The notes under the pieces were generated by a model that saw nothing but the letters and a program-made list of their open reading frames with translations, was not told the origin of the DNA and did not search any database. A stretch of DNA of 64,000 nucleotides from Aquila chrysaetos chrysaetos. Taxonomy: Eukaryota > Chordata > Aves > Accipitriformes > Accipitridae. Shown in pieces: positions 1-13,000 of the stretch. The position numbers were made by a program, and so were the translations under genes. The DNA lies in contig NC_044029.1 of the NCBI RefSeq assembly GCF_900496995.4, positions 3,968,001-4,032,000 on the forward strand, given 5' to 3'. The first letter of the stretch is position 1; every line of letters begins with the position of its first letter.

Positions 1-800
1 AAATGAGATGCAGGAGGGATCCGAAGTGCTCACGCTCCGCATCAAACCACCACCGCTTGTTTATCGTGCCGAAGCAGCAGCACACACCTTCCCCACGACC
101 AGGTTCTGCAATCGCTAGCAGCACCGTGCACCATCTTTCTGGGCAGGTTCATATAAACCAAAAGCCAACCTGCTTGAGCGTGGATGCAGAAAATGACATC
201 AGCCCAGTCGGGGTGGGGAGTTTTCACCAGATACCTCTTGCCCCAAAACACCGGCAGCCTGTGCTCGGCTGCCCAGTACACCCCGGGGCAGAGCAGAATG
301 CGTGCGCGAGTGTAAGTTAACTCAATTCAGGACGAGCAGAACTGGAAAGCAGCTAAGAAGAGCTGGCCGCGCTTCAGAAACTGTAGCTGTAGAAGGACCT
401 GTGTAAAGACGCTTCAAGTTTACGAAACAGGCCATCTGCAGGATGTGAGTTTACAAGATTTCGCCTATTTAAGTTTCTGTAATGAAACCCGAGACTGAAA
501 AAGTACTCCATAGATGGGTAACCGGGGCCCGATAAGAGCTTTTTTTTTTCTTTCCCCGGAGCTGCCTCGCGGAAGTTTCCACAAACAACAGACCCAGAAG
601 AGTGCTAAGGAGTCTCCCCGGCCGAGATCTCCTGCCGAGATCTCCTGCACGGTGTCTTTGACCGTCAGGTCTTGCCAGAGGGAGCCCAGGCCCCTCTTCT
701 TCCCCGCAGGGTACAGACCCACCTCAGGGAAAACAGGTGCCCTGCGGGCACAGGCCGGGGGCAGAAGAAACACCTCGGTGCCTCGGGAACCCGCTCCCGA
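1..800. other. Gene-free left flank
   Basis: I see no supported exon, RNA gene or recognisable transposon in the first 800 bases. Short open frames on both strands lack splice context and similarity to anything I recognise. Base composition rises steadily in G+C from about position 600 toward the CpG island that follows. Confidence 0.5.
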
Positions 801-817
801 CGCCCGCCCGCCCGCCT

Positions 818-969
818 CAGCCCCTCACAGGAGGGCGGCGGCGGGCTTCAGCCCCTCACAGGAGGGCGGCGGCGGGCTTCAGCCCCTCACAGGAGGGCAG
901 CGGCGCCCGCCGCCCGCCTCAGCCCCTCACAGGAGGGCGGCGGCGGGCTTCAGCCCCTCACAGGAGGGC
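818..969. repeat. 31-bp GC-rich minisatellite, five units
   Basis: The core CAGCCCCTCACAGGAGGGC recurs at 818, 849, 880, 920 and 951. The spacing is 31, 31, 40 and 31 bases, the third unit being followed by a 9-base insertion. Units are joined by a GGCGGCGGGCTT-like spacer. The array lies a few hundred bases before the likely USP44 transcription start. Confidence 0.9.
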
Positions 970-1099
970 ACGCCCGGCTTCCTGCTCCCCGCTCGGCGGG
1001 ACCGGCCCGCTTAACCCAGCCGCGGGCTTGGCGGTGTGCGGCGGGAGGCGGGCGGGGGGGAGGCCGGGGGAGGTGGGAGGAGACGTGGGAAGGACTTCG

Positions 1100-1174
1100 G
1101 TTGCCACTACAAATCTGGTGACAGACCCGCCGCCGGCACATGGCGATCGGCCCTTCCCGCCCCGCTCTCGGCAG
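1100..1174 (+). other. USP44: Candidate non-coding first exon of USP44 (5' boundary unknown)
   Basis: A good donor, CTCGGCAG|GTAGGT, follows position 1174 inside the CpG island. Splicing from here to the coding exon beginning at 7015 or 7021 would give a 5' untranslated leader, as is usual for this gene family. The start at 1100 is only nominal; the transcription start cannot be read from sequence. A second possible leader exon uses the donor after 1978. Confidence 0.35.
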
Positions 1175-4100
1175 GTAGGTGCGGGGGCGGCGGCCCGACC
1201 CGGGGGCTGCCGTGGGTGGGTGGGTGTGAGGGGTCCCTAGCGGCGCGGCTCCTACGCCGCTCGTTTCCCCGCGGTGCCTTTCCCCCACACCACCCCGGCC
1301 CCGACGCCCGCTTCCCGCCCGTGGGTGAGCGGCCGCGGCTGAGGGGAGGCGGGAGCGGGGACCCCCGCGCCGGGCGGGGGGTACGGGGGGGGGGTGTGTG
1401 TGTGTGCGGGGAGTGAGGTGAGGGGGGGGGGCGGCCTCTGCGCGGCGCTGACGTCGCCGAGGGGCCGCTCCGAGGAGGCTGCGGCTCGGGGCGCCCAAGA
1501 TGGCGGCAGCGGCGGGTGACGGGTGCGTGCGGGGGCGGCCGGCGGCAGCGGGACGACGGCTTTGCTACCCCGCCGGCCGGGGGACGGTCGGCGGGAGACC
1601 CGCGGACGAGGCGGGGGGGGGGGGGGCAGCCTTTCCCCCGGGCAGGGGCGGCGCGGTGCCCGCCGTGGGGCACCTGAGGAGGAGGCGGTCGTTGCCGCGG
1701 GGGCGAGCCGGGCACGGCGTGGGGCCGGGGGAGCCGCCCGGGGAGGGAGCGGGGGGGGGCTGCGGCCGTGCCAGCGGCTCCGGCGGGGGAGCGGGGCCCT
1801 CGGGGCCGTGTCCCGTCCTTGTCCTTCCTCCCCCCCCCCCACGCCCGCCGGCCGCGGGCAGGAGGGCGTCCTGCCGCCTCCCCGCCGCGCTCGGTGTGTG
1901 GCGGCGGGCAGCCCGCCCGGGCAACTGCGTGGGGCCCGGTCCCCTCACCCGTCGCGGAGGGGTCGGAAAGGCGTCGAGGTGAGGGAGACCCTGGGGAGGA
2001 GGAGGAGGAGGAGAGGGTGGCGGTGAGCCGCGGGGGCAGCGGGGCTGCCAGGCCAGCCCCCTCGCTTCTCCTCCGTTGTCGGCGAGGGGCGAAGAGTCGC
2101 GCCGTGTCGCGAGGCGCCTGGACCTGCTTAGCGAAACGGCATCGAGCCGCGGGTGAACTTAACCTGGAGTGTCTTTACCTGGAAGGGCTGTCAGAACAGG
2201 AGCCAGGCGTTGTCCGGGGAGCTGTCAGAGCAGTCAGAGATGCTTCTTTTTTTCTAAATGGGAAGAACTGTCGAGTGTAAATCCAGGCTAATAAGAAGTG
2301 CTGGGTTCTTTTCGTGCTTCTGTGAAAGCGCTTCAATCTGAACTATTTGTTTACCTTGAACTCTCAACTGCAGGAAATGCGCGGTTATTTGCAATAAGAG
2401 ACATTGAATGTCATGCTGTACCGGTGTTTGGCGTCCTGGTGTAAATGGCTACTTCTGGGTAGCATACTGTACATACATTCCTTAGCTGGCGAAAAAAAGA
2501 GAAAAAAGTTAAATGAGGAACTGTATGGCTCCGAAGAAAGGAGGCTGGGGGGGGTTCTTGTCAAAGGCTGCACTGTTAAAAATCGCAAATAATTTACAAA
2601 ATTTCCTTTTGAAGTGCTGCTTTGATTTTTAAGTCTTACTGTTATGCCTGCAGGACTGTACTGCAGCTTGAAGTTACGCACATCAACGTTTTGTTGGGCC
2701 GTTTTCTTTTAAAAAAAAAAAAAAAGAAAAATTGTTTAAGAAAGCGGTAAAGCAGTACAGCTGCCTTCTAGTTAGCATACTTGTCGAAAACTTTCAGTTG
2801 TTCAAGTACCCATGATTCCTGTTTTTTCAGATATTAAACAGGTACTCTGAAACTGGTGAAAATCAGTTGGTAAACTGTCATCTGATTTAGAAGCAAGAAT
2901 GTTAATGGGACACACCAGCACACACACACATGTGTGTATATATATTGGTAAAACTATGTACTGCATTTCTAGTCTAACGCTCGAGATAGGCTGTTTGATT
3001 TTTCATTTCTGTGCCAAGCAATTAGTTACAAAAGTAGTGACTAAGGGAAAAAGATTTCCTTTTGTTTATATTTAGAATACAATTTTAAAAATTATCAGCT
3101 GTGAAGATGTTTACATTGTTTACATGGAACACAAATGGAAGAAAACCATCTATTTCCTTGACTTCTAAGTTGTTTTTTGACATCGAGTACTTCTTCAGCT
3201 TATGAGTTACCCCGAAATGTACATTTTGCCAGCCATTCTTTAGTGAAACTAAAGAAATGAGCATGTCAAAAAGGTTGAAATACGGTTCAATGAAAAAAAA
3301 TAAACCTATTCCGTATATCTTTATTTCTAGCTTGCAAAACTTTGGTGTAAGAAAAGACTTTTGTATATCTCTGTTTTCCCAGGCAACTTAATGCTTTCAG
3401 CAGTGCTATTCTCTATGTTAGTACTTGTTATTTTGCTTACTACTTCAGCTCAGGTCTGTGCTAAGAACACAGGGGGGCTTGATCTCTGAAGTGCTGGTCA
3501 ACTAATTCACAGTTTCTTTGTGTGTGTGCACAGAACTGAACCTCGGGAGAGAAGAATGCAGAAAGTAGCGCTGAATAACTTTCTTTAGGGAATTTTAACA
3601 TTGGAGCATTGGCTTGTACTATTTTATTCCAGCTGCAGCTTTCTAGTAGGCATGGGAATGAGTATGCAGGACTTTTTAGTTTTCTTCCACCATTATCTGT
3701 CACTTCACTCCTGTTTTTTCTCTGAGCTATTCTGTCTTGCCAAGTTCTGGTTCTAAGGTAAAGTTTTAAAATTTTGTGACTTGATGTAATCTCAGTACTT
3801 CAGTGCTCCACATCTTAAAACATTCATGCTGTCAGTGTGCTGCTTGACATTCAGCTGAAGTTTTCTTGGTCTCAGTTTTGTACTTTTAGCTTTTTCACAG
3901 TCTTTTCAGATATTTCTGTCTTCTTGACCAAACTCTGCATTTTGATTTCTTCGCGTTTTCTTCAAAGAAAGACTTCTCCCGTGCCAGGATGTTTCCTCCC
4001 CCTCCCCCCTTCCACCCCATCTCCTTTCTCCACACATCGATGTAGGTGGGAAAATGTCATGCTGGCTTGGTTGCTGGTGGGGGAGCTGAGATTTTAGGTT

Positions 4101-7014
4101 TTTCTCTTCAAGGCGCTGATCTTGTGCTTTCGTAGAATCGTGTTGCTTTTGCATGAAGAGCTTGATTGTGCAACTATGGTTTACACAGTGGTCGTCCTGA
4201 AATCAGCAGACCACTTTTGTCCTCAGTCCAGTATCTGCTTACTTTGAGGCATGTAAGTAGTTTCACTCTTGGTAATATTTTTATATGGAGAAAAACAAAT
4301 TTTCTGACCATATAATATTAAAAAGAAGGAAAAATAAGGCACAGCGTTTATACAGTGACTTTAACAAAACCAGACAGGGTTGACCTGTCAGACTCCTGAC
4401 TGACAGCATTGCTGTGTGTGACAGCCCTATGGGAAGGCAGGGTTTAGTGTTCTTTTCTGGCCTGCTGGAAAGGACTGTTACTAATACGTTATGCAGGAGA
4501 ATCTATTTCTGTTAGCCCAAAACCACAAAGATGAGTCTTGTCTTTTAAAATCCTGTCTATCATATTTAATTCTTGCAGCACACTTTACATAGGTATTACT
4601 TTAACAGTCCAGAAAAAATTAGCATACATAGTTCAACTCTGAAATTTATGTGAATTTTATCCGTGTTAGAAAAGCTCAGCTGTGTTGGGAAAAACAGGTT
4701 GTCAGACTAGGAGAAGACATGGGATAGCACTAGTAGTCTTATTTATAAAGACAGTATAAAACGCAAATTTAGTATGCATGGCTATTTGTAAAAGAATCTC
4801 ATTAGCAGCCTACGAATAGACTGTCTTTTAGAAGGAATGAATGTTATGGATGCTAGCAAGCTGAAAAAGTTCAGCAAGCCATTATTTTTGTGATCTGTTG
4901 ACCATAGCACATGAGGGATCTCCACCACCTGTAATACACTATGGCTGGTACTTAATCTGGGAATTACTGAATGGGTACCCAGAGGACATGGCGCCTGAAA
5001 TTCTTCAGTGGAGCGAGTATGGACTGGAGACAACTCTTAAATAAATTGAATGAGAATTATTAGTATGGGCATGTAAAACTGTGCGTATGTTATTAAGTTT
5101 CACTACAGCTGGCTCAACGTTTTCTGTATTACGGAATAAGACCTGCACAACACATGCAATGCTGGATGCTGATGTGCTTAGAGAGTTATTATAGCTCTTA
5201 TGCTGGTATCTGTATTGTAACGTTTTAAAAGGCACTAGCCATGGGCCAATTAATGAAACAAAGCCATTTTTTGTTAAATCTTTTTACTACAGTTTTTTTA
5301 TCTAAGTACCAGATGAAAATTAAAGCTTCTTTCCTATCCAGCTGCAACTTTTTACCTGTTTCCATTCCTTAGTGGTGTCATGTCATTGTATGTTAGGGTT
5401 CTCTCAATCTAATGCTTATCCTAACCTAAGACATCTGTTCTAACTTGAGTAACCTATTCTTGTGTATTTCAGAACTGTAAAAATGGAGAAATATCAGCAT
5501 ATTTAAGGATGATAGCTGGAATATAATTTTTTGGGTTCTATCCAGAGTTGTCTAGATCACTCAGTATTTTTGTAGCATGGTTTACTTATCTGTAAAACGT
5601 AGAATCCTGGACCTTGATATTGTAAAGCCTAGGCCAAGTCCACAGTATGCATGCATTTGTCATGGCATAATTTGTCTCGCTTGGCATAGCCTGGATATTT
5701 GACGAACCCTTGGTGCTCCTCAGATGGATTAACTGTTTCATCTGGCAAGTACCGTGCATAATGATACTGGTGCTGTGTGCTATTTAGCCCTTCTAGTCAG
5801 TGACATCATGGGCACAAACACCCCAGATCAAATATAATCACTTCCTGACGCATCATTTGTCTCTAGATGGTATCTGTCAACTAGAGATAGTCAAAAGAAA
5901 GATGGTAAAAACATAAAGAAAGAATGAATCACTGTCTCTTTAATTTTTGTTAGTCAGAGCCTGCCTGTTTGTTTTAGGTAAATGCATCTTATAGGAGAAA
6001 GCAAATACAGCAGCTTTGAACAAATAAATGCCACCACATAAACTTATTAAAGGATGTAAGCCAGTGCTAGCCGAATTTTTAAATTATTTTTTGAAGACAT
6101 GGATTAGAAAGAACTGTTCAAAATGCAGGTTTTTCTAAAGTTTGCTGTACCTGAGGTAGATATCTAATGGTATTTCTGTCTTATGAAGAAATCAAGTTCT
6201 GCTTTTCCAGGTCACTCTTTTTCTTTCAGAGGTGTTAGGATGACATGTTAAAATGTACATATTGAAGGTACATGATTGGAGAAAGCACTGGTATAATGGG
6301 CTTGCCTGAGCACAAAGGTGCAGTGATTTAATTAAAGGTGTGGTTTAATTAAGGGTTTGAGTTGTATAAAGCCTCATTTGTCTGAACTGTTTGCACTGTG
6401 CAAACATAATAAATTTAAGTGAACTTTGCACTTCTGCACCTGTATGCTTAGGGATAGAATTAATAGGAGCATTTTAGAATCATAGAATCACAGAATGGTT
6501 TGGGTTGGAAGGGACTGTAACGGTCATCTAGTTCCACCCCCCTCCCATGGGCAGGGACACCTTCCACTAGACCAGGTCGCTCAAAGCCCCATCCAGCCTG
6601 GCCTTGAACACTGCCAGGGATGGGAAACGCACAACTTCTTTGGGCAACCTGTCCCATTTTAAGTTGTGTTTTGTATCAAAACTCTGCAACAGTGTCTTTT
6701 AACTAAATCAGTGCTCCTTTGAAAAAAATGAGCCTAATCTAAAGTGTAGCTAGTATGCTTCAGTCCTGAGCCAGAAGGTACCAGGAGTATAAACAGTGGT
6801 GTTCAGACCATTTAGTCTGAATCTTGAACTGCTGTTGATGATGTTGATTGTGGCTCTGCATAACTGATTGTCTTTATGTGTTTGGTGGGACTTAGTTGGA
6901 TGGCGATCATGATCTTAACCTCAAGCATGCGTCTGGTATACTGACACCTGTAAAAATGATACAGTTGGGTATTTATGAACTGTAACTTACGACTTTTTTT
7001 TTTTTTTTTTTTAG
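1175..7014 (+). other. USP44 intron 1
   Basis: This is A+T-rich intronic DNA with a short CA/TA microsatellite near 2910-2945 and one small CR1 remnant (6470-6661). It ends in a run of about 20 T followed by TTAG, with a second possible acceptor TTGCAG at 7015-7020. I found no other supported feature. Confidence 0.6.
6470..6661 (-). mobile_element. CR1 LINE 3'-end fragment, antisense, with short flanking repeat
   Basis: From about 6477 the text AGAATCATAGAATCACAGAA, then a GGTTTGGGTTGGAAGGGAC block, is the reverse complement of the classic avian CR1 3' end. It continues through the conserved CAGCCTGGCCTTGAACACT block and stops after about 180 bases, so the element is strongly 5'-truncated. 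The heptamer CATTTTA flanks it at 6470-6476 and 6655-6661 and looks like a target-site duplication. Confidence 0.9.
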
Positions 7015-7095
7015 TTGCAGATTGAAATATCATGGACAGAAAATAGTTTGGATTATGTGTTTTGCCAGCATATCTCTGCAGTTTCAGTTTTAACA

Positions 7096-10000
7096 ATGGA
7101 TAAGTGTAAGCACATCGGACGTCTGCGACTGGCCCAAGATCACTCCATTCTGAATCCTCAGAAATGGCATTGCGTGGACTGCAATACTACCGAATCTGTG
7201 TGGGCGTGCCTCAGCTGCTCACATGTGGCGTGTGGAAGATATATTGAAGAACATGCACTAAAGCACTTTCAGGAGAGCAGTCACCCAGTGGCATTGGAAG
7301 TAAATGAGCTGTATGTTTTCTGTTATCTCTGTGATGAGTATGTTCTTAATGATAACGCAACTGGTGATTTAAAACTGTTGCGAAGTACGTTAAGTGCAAT
7401 CAAGAGTCAAAACTATGAGTGCACTACTCGAAGTGGGAGGACTTTGCGTTCTATGGGTACAAGTGATGATTCTTACCTTTCACATGGTGGTGCCCAAGCC
7501 TTGCTTCGGAATGAAGATCGCATGTTCACAGCTCTCTGGCACCGACGGCGTGCATTCCTGGGCAAAATATTCAGATCATGGCTTGAGTTGACGCCTACTG
7601 GAAAAAAGATTCTGGAAGAAGAAAGGCGTCGGGAAGAAGCAGAGGAAAGAAGGGAGAAAGCTAGGAAGAGAAGACAAGAACGAAAGCGTGAGCTGAAAGC
7701 AGAGATGGAAAAGATGCCTCCAAGAAAGAGCAGTCGTTTACAAAATCAGATTAGAATGTCCTCAGAATCAGCACCCTGCCTGCAAAAGACATCACAGAAC
7801 ATGGAATCTGTGGCAGAGTTGAAAAAAACATATACCTCAGATGAAGTAAGATTGAAAAAAATAAGTGACTCTCCAATTAAGCGAAGGCCCACAGTGACTC
7901 CTGGGGTAACAGGACTGAGAAACCTAGGAAATACATGCTATATGAATTCTATCCTGCAGGTATTAAGTCACTTACTTATTTTTCGAGAATGCTTTTTAAA
8001 GCTTGATCTCAACCAAACTCAGGAACTGCTGGCAACAGCAACCAATGGTAAAACCAGATCTTCATCTAAACACCTGTCAATAGCTGCCTCAACATTACAT
8101 GTGAATGAGAGCCAAGAGAAAGTAAAGGGATCATCTTCTGTGAGGCGGCCTAGTTTATCCTCTGGATTAAGTGGAGGAGCATCAAAAAGTAGAAATATGG
8201 AACTTATTCAGCCCAGGGAGCCCAGTTCAAAGCATATTTCTCTCTGTCATGAGCTGCATACTCTGTTCCAAGTTATGTGGTCTGGCAAATGGGCGCTGGT
8301 GTCTCCTTTTGCCATGCTTCATTCTGTGTGGAGACTAATTCCAGCCTTCAGAGGATATGCCCAACAAGATGCTCAGGAATTTCTCTGTGAACTTTTGGAT
8401 AAAGTGCAGCAGGAACTGGAGACTACAGGGACCAGATACCCAGCTCTCATCCCTGCCTCTCAAAGAAAACTTATAAAACAGGTTTTGAATGTGGTTAACA
8501 ACATTTTTCATGGACAGCTATTAAGTCAGGTATGTTTTATAATTTATATTTTTTAAGGTGTGTAATGATTTGTAGTTATGGATTTATACTGGTCAGTGAT
8601 GGGCATACTTCAAAGGTTAATACATTTATAACTACTGAGGAGGGATGGGGAGGAGGATATAGTACACACAATTTCAGAAGAAAGGTCATTTGGGTACTCC
8701 TAAAACTTGCAATAGAAGAGTCACCTGATAAACATAAAAGTGTTAAATTTGGTATTTTAAAGCACATGGTTGCAACTCCTGAGAAATATCTGACTTCACT
8801 ATTAAGCACCAACTAATTTGGAGGAATAAAGAATTTACAATTTTAAGCACCTAATTGATCACTGTAGTGATGCTAGATAAAAGGTGTTAAGGAAGGTGTT
8901 AATCTTGTCTAAGTGGAAACTGATTAGGTAATGGATGCCAAGCAGGGAATTATTTCAGTAAATAGCTTGAATTAGAGATTCATTATTACAGAGTAATTGC
9001 CTGTCATGATGCTGGAATACTACTTTTCTGTTACAATGCAAAGATATAGAAGGCTCTGTCAACACAGGAACCAAATTTGTGGGGTGGAGGCAACGGTGGT
9101 TTTCCTTTTTTCTGCCTGACTACTCTCATTTTTTTCTTTTTCTTCTCGGCTTCCTGTTAAGTACTTCAATGTGTCCACTTACTATCACACATATCCCAAC
9201 TGTGTGCGTGTACAAACATCTGAGAACTGACTGAAAAAACAAATGCTGGGTTCTGCTGAATTAATCTAAAAACTAACTACACTGCAGCAGGAACAGCAGC
9301 TGAGAAAGTCTTGGTGCCCTGGAGTTGGTCTTTAGTATGCATGCACATGTTACTGAGGGAGTGCAGAAGCATTTAATAGATATGTTGTGTGAAGGAGTAG
9401 AGGTTTAACACAAATTAACAAAAATCTGGATGTTCCAATTATTCTATTTGATTGATGGTTTAATGTTTTAGTATGTGAAGCTAGAAATCCAAGTGGCTTT
9501 TGGCTAAGGTAGGATTGTTTACTGCTATAAACTTTATAGTAAGATAACAAGACTTTTAAAATTAGGATTGTTTGCAGCATGTGTTAGTTTTTAGGTCATC
9601 TTAGGTTTTGCATAACTACTAGAAACTCTTATATCTACTAATAAAACCAGATCATCTTCTACCTTCCATTTGGCCCAGTGTAAGAACATTTCTGTTGGCA
9701 TGCTTCCTTTCCTTGGGGTAGTTAACATGTCTTGTATCCAGGCTGTGCTAACATAAGTGTCTAGTATATTATGTCATTAAAGCTTTCTGTTTGAAAATCA
9801 CATTCTGCTCCAAAATAGTAACTTTGTTGTTAGTAAAACAAAGTAATTGCTTAAGTATACTGACAAGGCTTGGTTGCATTCCAAGCCTTCTAACAGGACT
9901 CATTTTTTGGAAGAATTTTCAAGTCTCTGAAGACATGAAGCATTATTTCAGCTGTACCATTTCTTCTACGTGTTGTGTTTTTAGCTTCCTTAAGTGAGGA

Positions 10001-13000
10001 GGCTTGTGACTAGAAACCCTCCCACCTTCCTGAAACCAAGGAGGGGAATAGTGAGAATTCACTCAATTCTTATTCAGTCACTGAGTAAGACTGAAAGGGA
10101 ATTAAACAGTTTTGAGCTATCCTGTGACTTTTGTGACTGCAACACACAGCTCTTTTATTACAGCTGGTCAGTGTCTGTGTGCAAAATACAGCCTTGATGA
10201 ACTTCAGAATGCCTCAAGTGAGAGGAACAAGGAAAAGAGTATTGAAGCTGTTATCTGTAGTAATTTCTCCCCGCCTCATTAGGCAGTTCCCACAGACAGT
10301 GTCCAACACTTTACCTCCTAATGGTTCCCTTTGTCTTCTGCCACTCCTTTGTTCCAGTTTAGTCTTCACTAGCACTTTTGAACATGATAAATATTAAAAG
10401 CAAAAGGTAACCCCTGAAGATTTACATTTCCTCCTCAATAAAATTTATTCAGGTCGTCTTAATGATTCAGGCCCTGGTGTTTGCACAGGGAAGGATGAGC
10501 TTTAAAAACTCTTATTAGGCAATTACTTTCCTCTCCTCAGTAACATTCCTGCATCATGATTTTGCTAGGAGTTTGTCAGAACTGGCACAAACTGCTATAA
10601 TGAAGTTAACAAAAAAGGCACAAAAACATCCATGCGGGGCTGAAGAAAAAATATGAAAGACTTCTTGCTATATCACCATATCTTTGACAATGTGAGCTCT
10701 TAAAAGCAAGGAGTGTACGCTTTGTCCTTGTATGCTTAACTTTACCTACAAGCCGTAACAGTATTACAGTTTCTCTCTAGAAAATAGTTGGAGCCATAGC
10801 CTGCTGCATTTATTAAAAACAGGATGGGATTTTAGTCTAGAGTTATATTATAAACTACATCTTAATTCAGTGAATAAGAGGAACTCTAGAAGCTTGTTTC
10901 TGTGCAGCAGTTGCCTTCTGGTTTAGGATCACTAAAAAAGTTATTATATTTACTGTCCCTTCGTACTGAAAATATTAGTTAAAGATATTTGATTCTCTGA
11001 GATACTCAAGCGGAGTGAAGTCAATCCTCTTGACCTTCAAGCCTCAAGAATACTATGAACTACTCTTGATAACAGTACACAGAGGATCACTTACAATGCA
11101 GATAAGCTGTATGTTTACTTAGGTTTCACATTACTTTCACATGTGCAATAAAACATTTTCCCTCTTCTTCTAGCTGTTCTATTTTAACTTGAAGGGAAGT
11201 CATAATCCTGAGTTTGCCATCAGTCTGTTGCTATTGAAATGGCTGCCTGGTTCAGCACTGCAACTGAATTTAGAATACAAGATTAAGAAAGGAGAAAATG
11301 GGGTGTGTGAGATTTTATGCAGATTACTTTTTGATAACTAGAAAAAGCTTTAGGTGATGTCAAAACAATTGTACCTTTTATATGAGTGAGTTGGTTTTGT
11401 TTTGTTACGTTTTCAGCTGATTTAAAGTAAGTCTTCCTCATCTACTACTTGAAATCTTTTAGTATTTTATGGAATATTAAACTAGGTAATGAGTAACTCA
11501 AGGAATGGCATGGGTGGGTGGTGGTTTCCCTCTTGACTTTTTTTTTTTTTTTTTTTATTCCAATATCCTTTTTAGGATTGCAGCTTCTTGCTCTGCAGTA
11601 CAGACTGTGAAACTTCAATACCTAATACATCTAAGGGAAGTAAAGATAGGATATATAGCTACAAAACCCTTCCCCTCTATTATTTCCTTTTTCACATGCT
11701 AGTCCTCCTCCAGTGATTGCCTGGAGAAGGTTGTGCTATAGCACTTATTGGGCAAAGGAGTCTGTACCTTGTAAACCCGTGCCTTCAGAGGCAGATCTGC
11801 TGGAACAGCGGCTCAGCACTCTCAACCCAATTGGGACTGTAAGCAGATGCCGCAATCCCAGTTGTTTTCAGTACCTCAGTGCTTGTACTGTTGTGGAAGG
11901 TACCCACTGTCTCCTGTCCTCGATCCTTCAACGGGAAAGGAGAAACTACTGCACTATGAAGTTATGTGCCAGTGTTAAACTGGCATACTGATCCACAGAT
12001 CTTTGAAGTACGCTTCAAGAGCTCAAGTAGGTTAGCTACTGTCTTTCTCAAGAGTTTTTTGGCTTGTGTTTTTTTTTAAATGGTCCCAGCTAAATAGCAC
12101 AGTATGCAACAATTTTTACAGTATCTTTATTTCAAACTTTGTCCATATTGAGTGAGGAAGTGGGCAGGTATATTTTTAAAAATCCAGAAATTGAAATAGC
12201 AGATTTTAGCTTCCAAAGCAAATGTATATTTTCAGCACTGCTTTGGGAAAATTGTCCCACATGTCCACAGAAATCATACTAGCAGAAACTCTGGTGTGTG
12301 TAACTATACCAGTATTAAAATTTTTGCCAAGATGATTTATACCAGGAGGGAGGGAGACAGGGAAACTAGTATGGAGTATTTGTGAAAGCTGATCTAGACG
12401 ACCTAGCTGATCTACAAAACTAGCCTAGCAGATTTAAGAAATTTGTAGATATTTATGCTGGCAAAATCTTATGTGTAGACACAGCTTTTACCTCTTGAAA
12501 TTAAGCTTTTTAACTAAATTGGTTTACCCTTAGGATAATGTTGAGTGCACAGGTTTTGATTGCTTGAAAGATAGAGGGCCATTTTAGATCATATTTTTTA
12601 AGATTTTAATATTAACAAAAAGTCTGAGTCAACACTATCAAGATATCAAAAATGGTGAAAGAATAGAAATGTGTTTCTGATAAGGCTGATTTGGAGGCAC
12701 TTTTGTCATTGGAGTATAGCACATATATGTCCCAAATGAATTGCTCAGTGTAACTGTCCCCCAGTTCAACCCATATAGTATGAAGCTTTCTGGAAGAAGT
12801 GGTAGTTACTAAGCAAAAGAGATACTGGATATTTCATATATCTTGTGCTTTTTGGCCACTACGTTGATAAAACCTTAAAAACTTCCTGAAGTTCAAAATA
12901 AGCCTCTTGTTATTAGAATTGCCAGGAAAAAAATGACTTTTCTGTAAGCCAGACAGGATGATTCTAAATATTTTTACCTACTCTTAAGTAATGTCAAAAT

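Larger units (their letters stand above)
600..2160. promoter_or_regulatory. CpG island, USP44 promoter region
   Basis: The stretch is very rich in G+C and in CpG, with homopolymer G runs (for example near 1425 and 1615), in sharp contrast to the A+T-rich DNA after 2280. It holds a CRE-like TGACGTC at 1449-1455 and a YY1-type AAGATGGCGGC at about 1498-1508, both typical of housekeeping promoters. A canonical donor CAG|GTAGGT follows 1174 and another GAG|GTGAGG follows 1978, so more than one non-coding first exon of USP44 is possible. Long open frames here on both strands are a by-product of low stop-codon frequency, not genes. Confidence 0.8.

Noticed and set aside
514-1982. Several 120-200 codon open frames on both strands in the USP44 CpG island
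   Set aside because: They are stop-poor because of extreme G+C and tandem repeats. They overlap in all frames, have low-complexity Pro/Arg/Gly composition and show no family resemblance.
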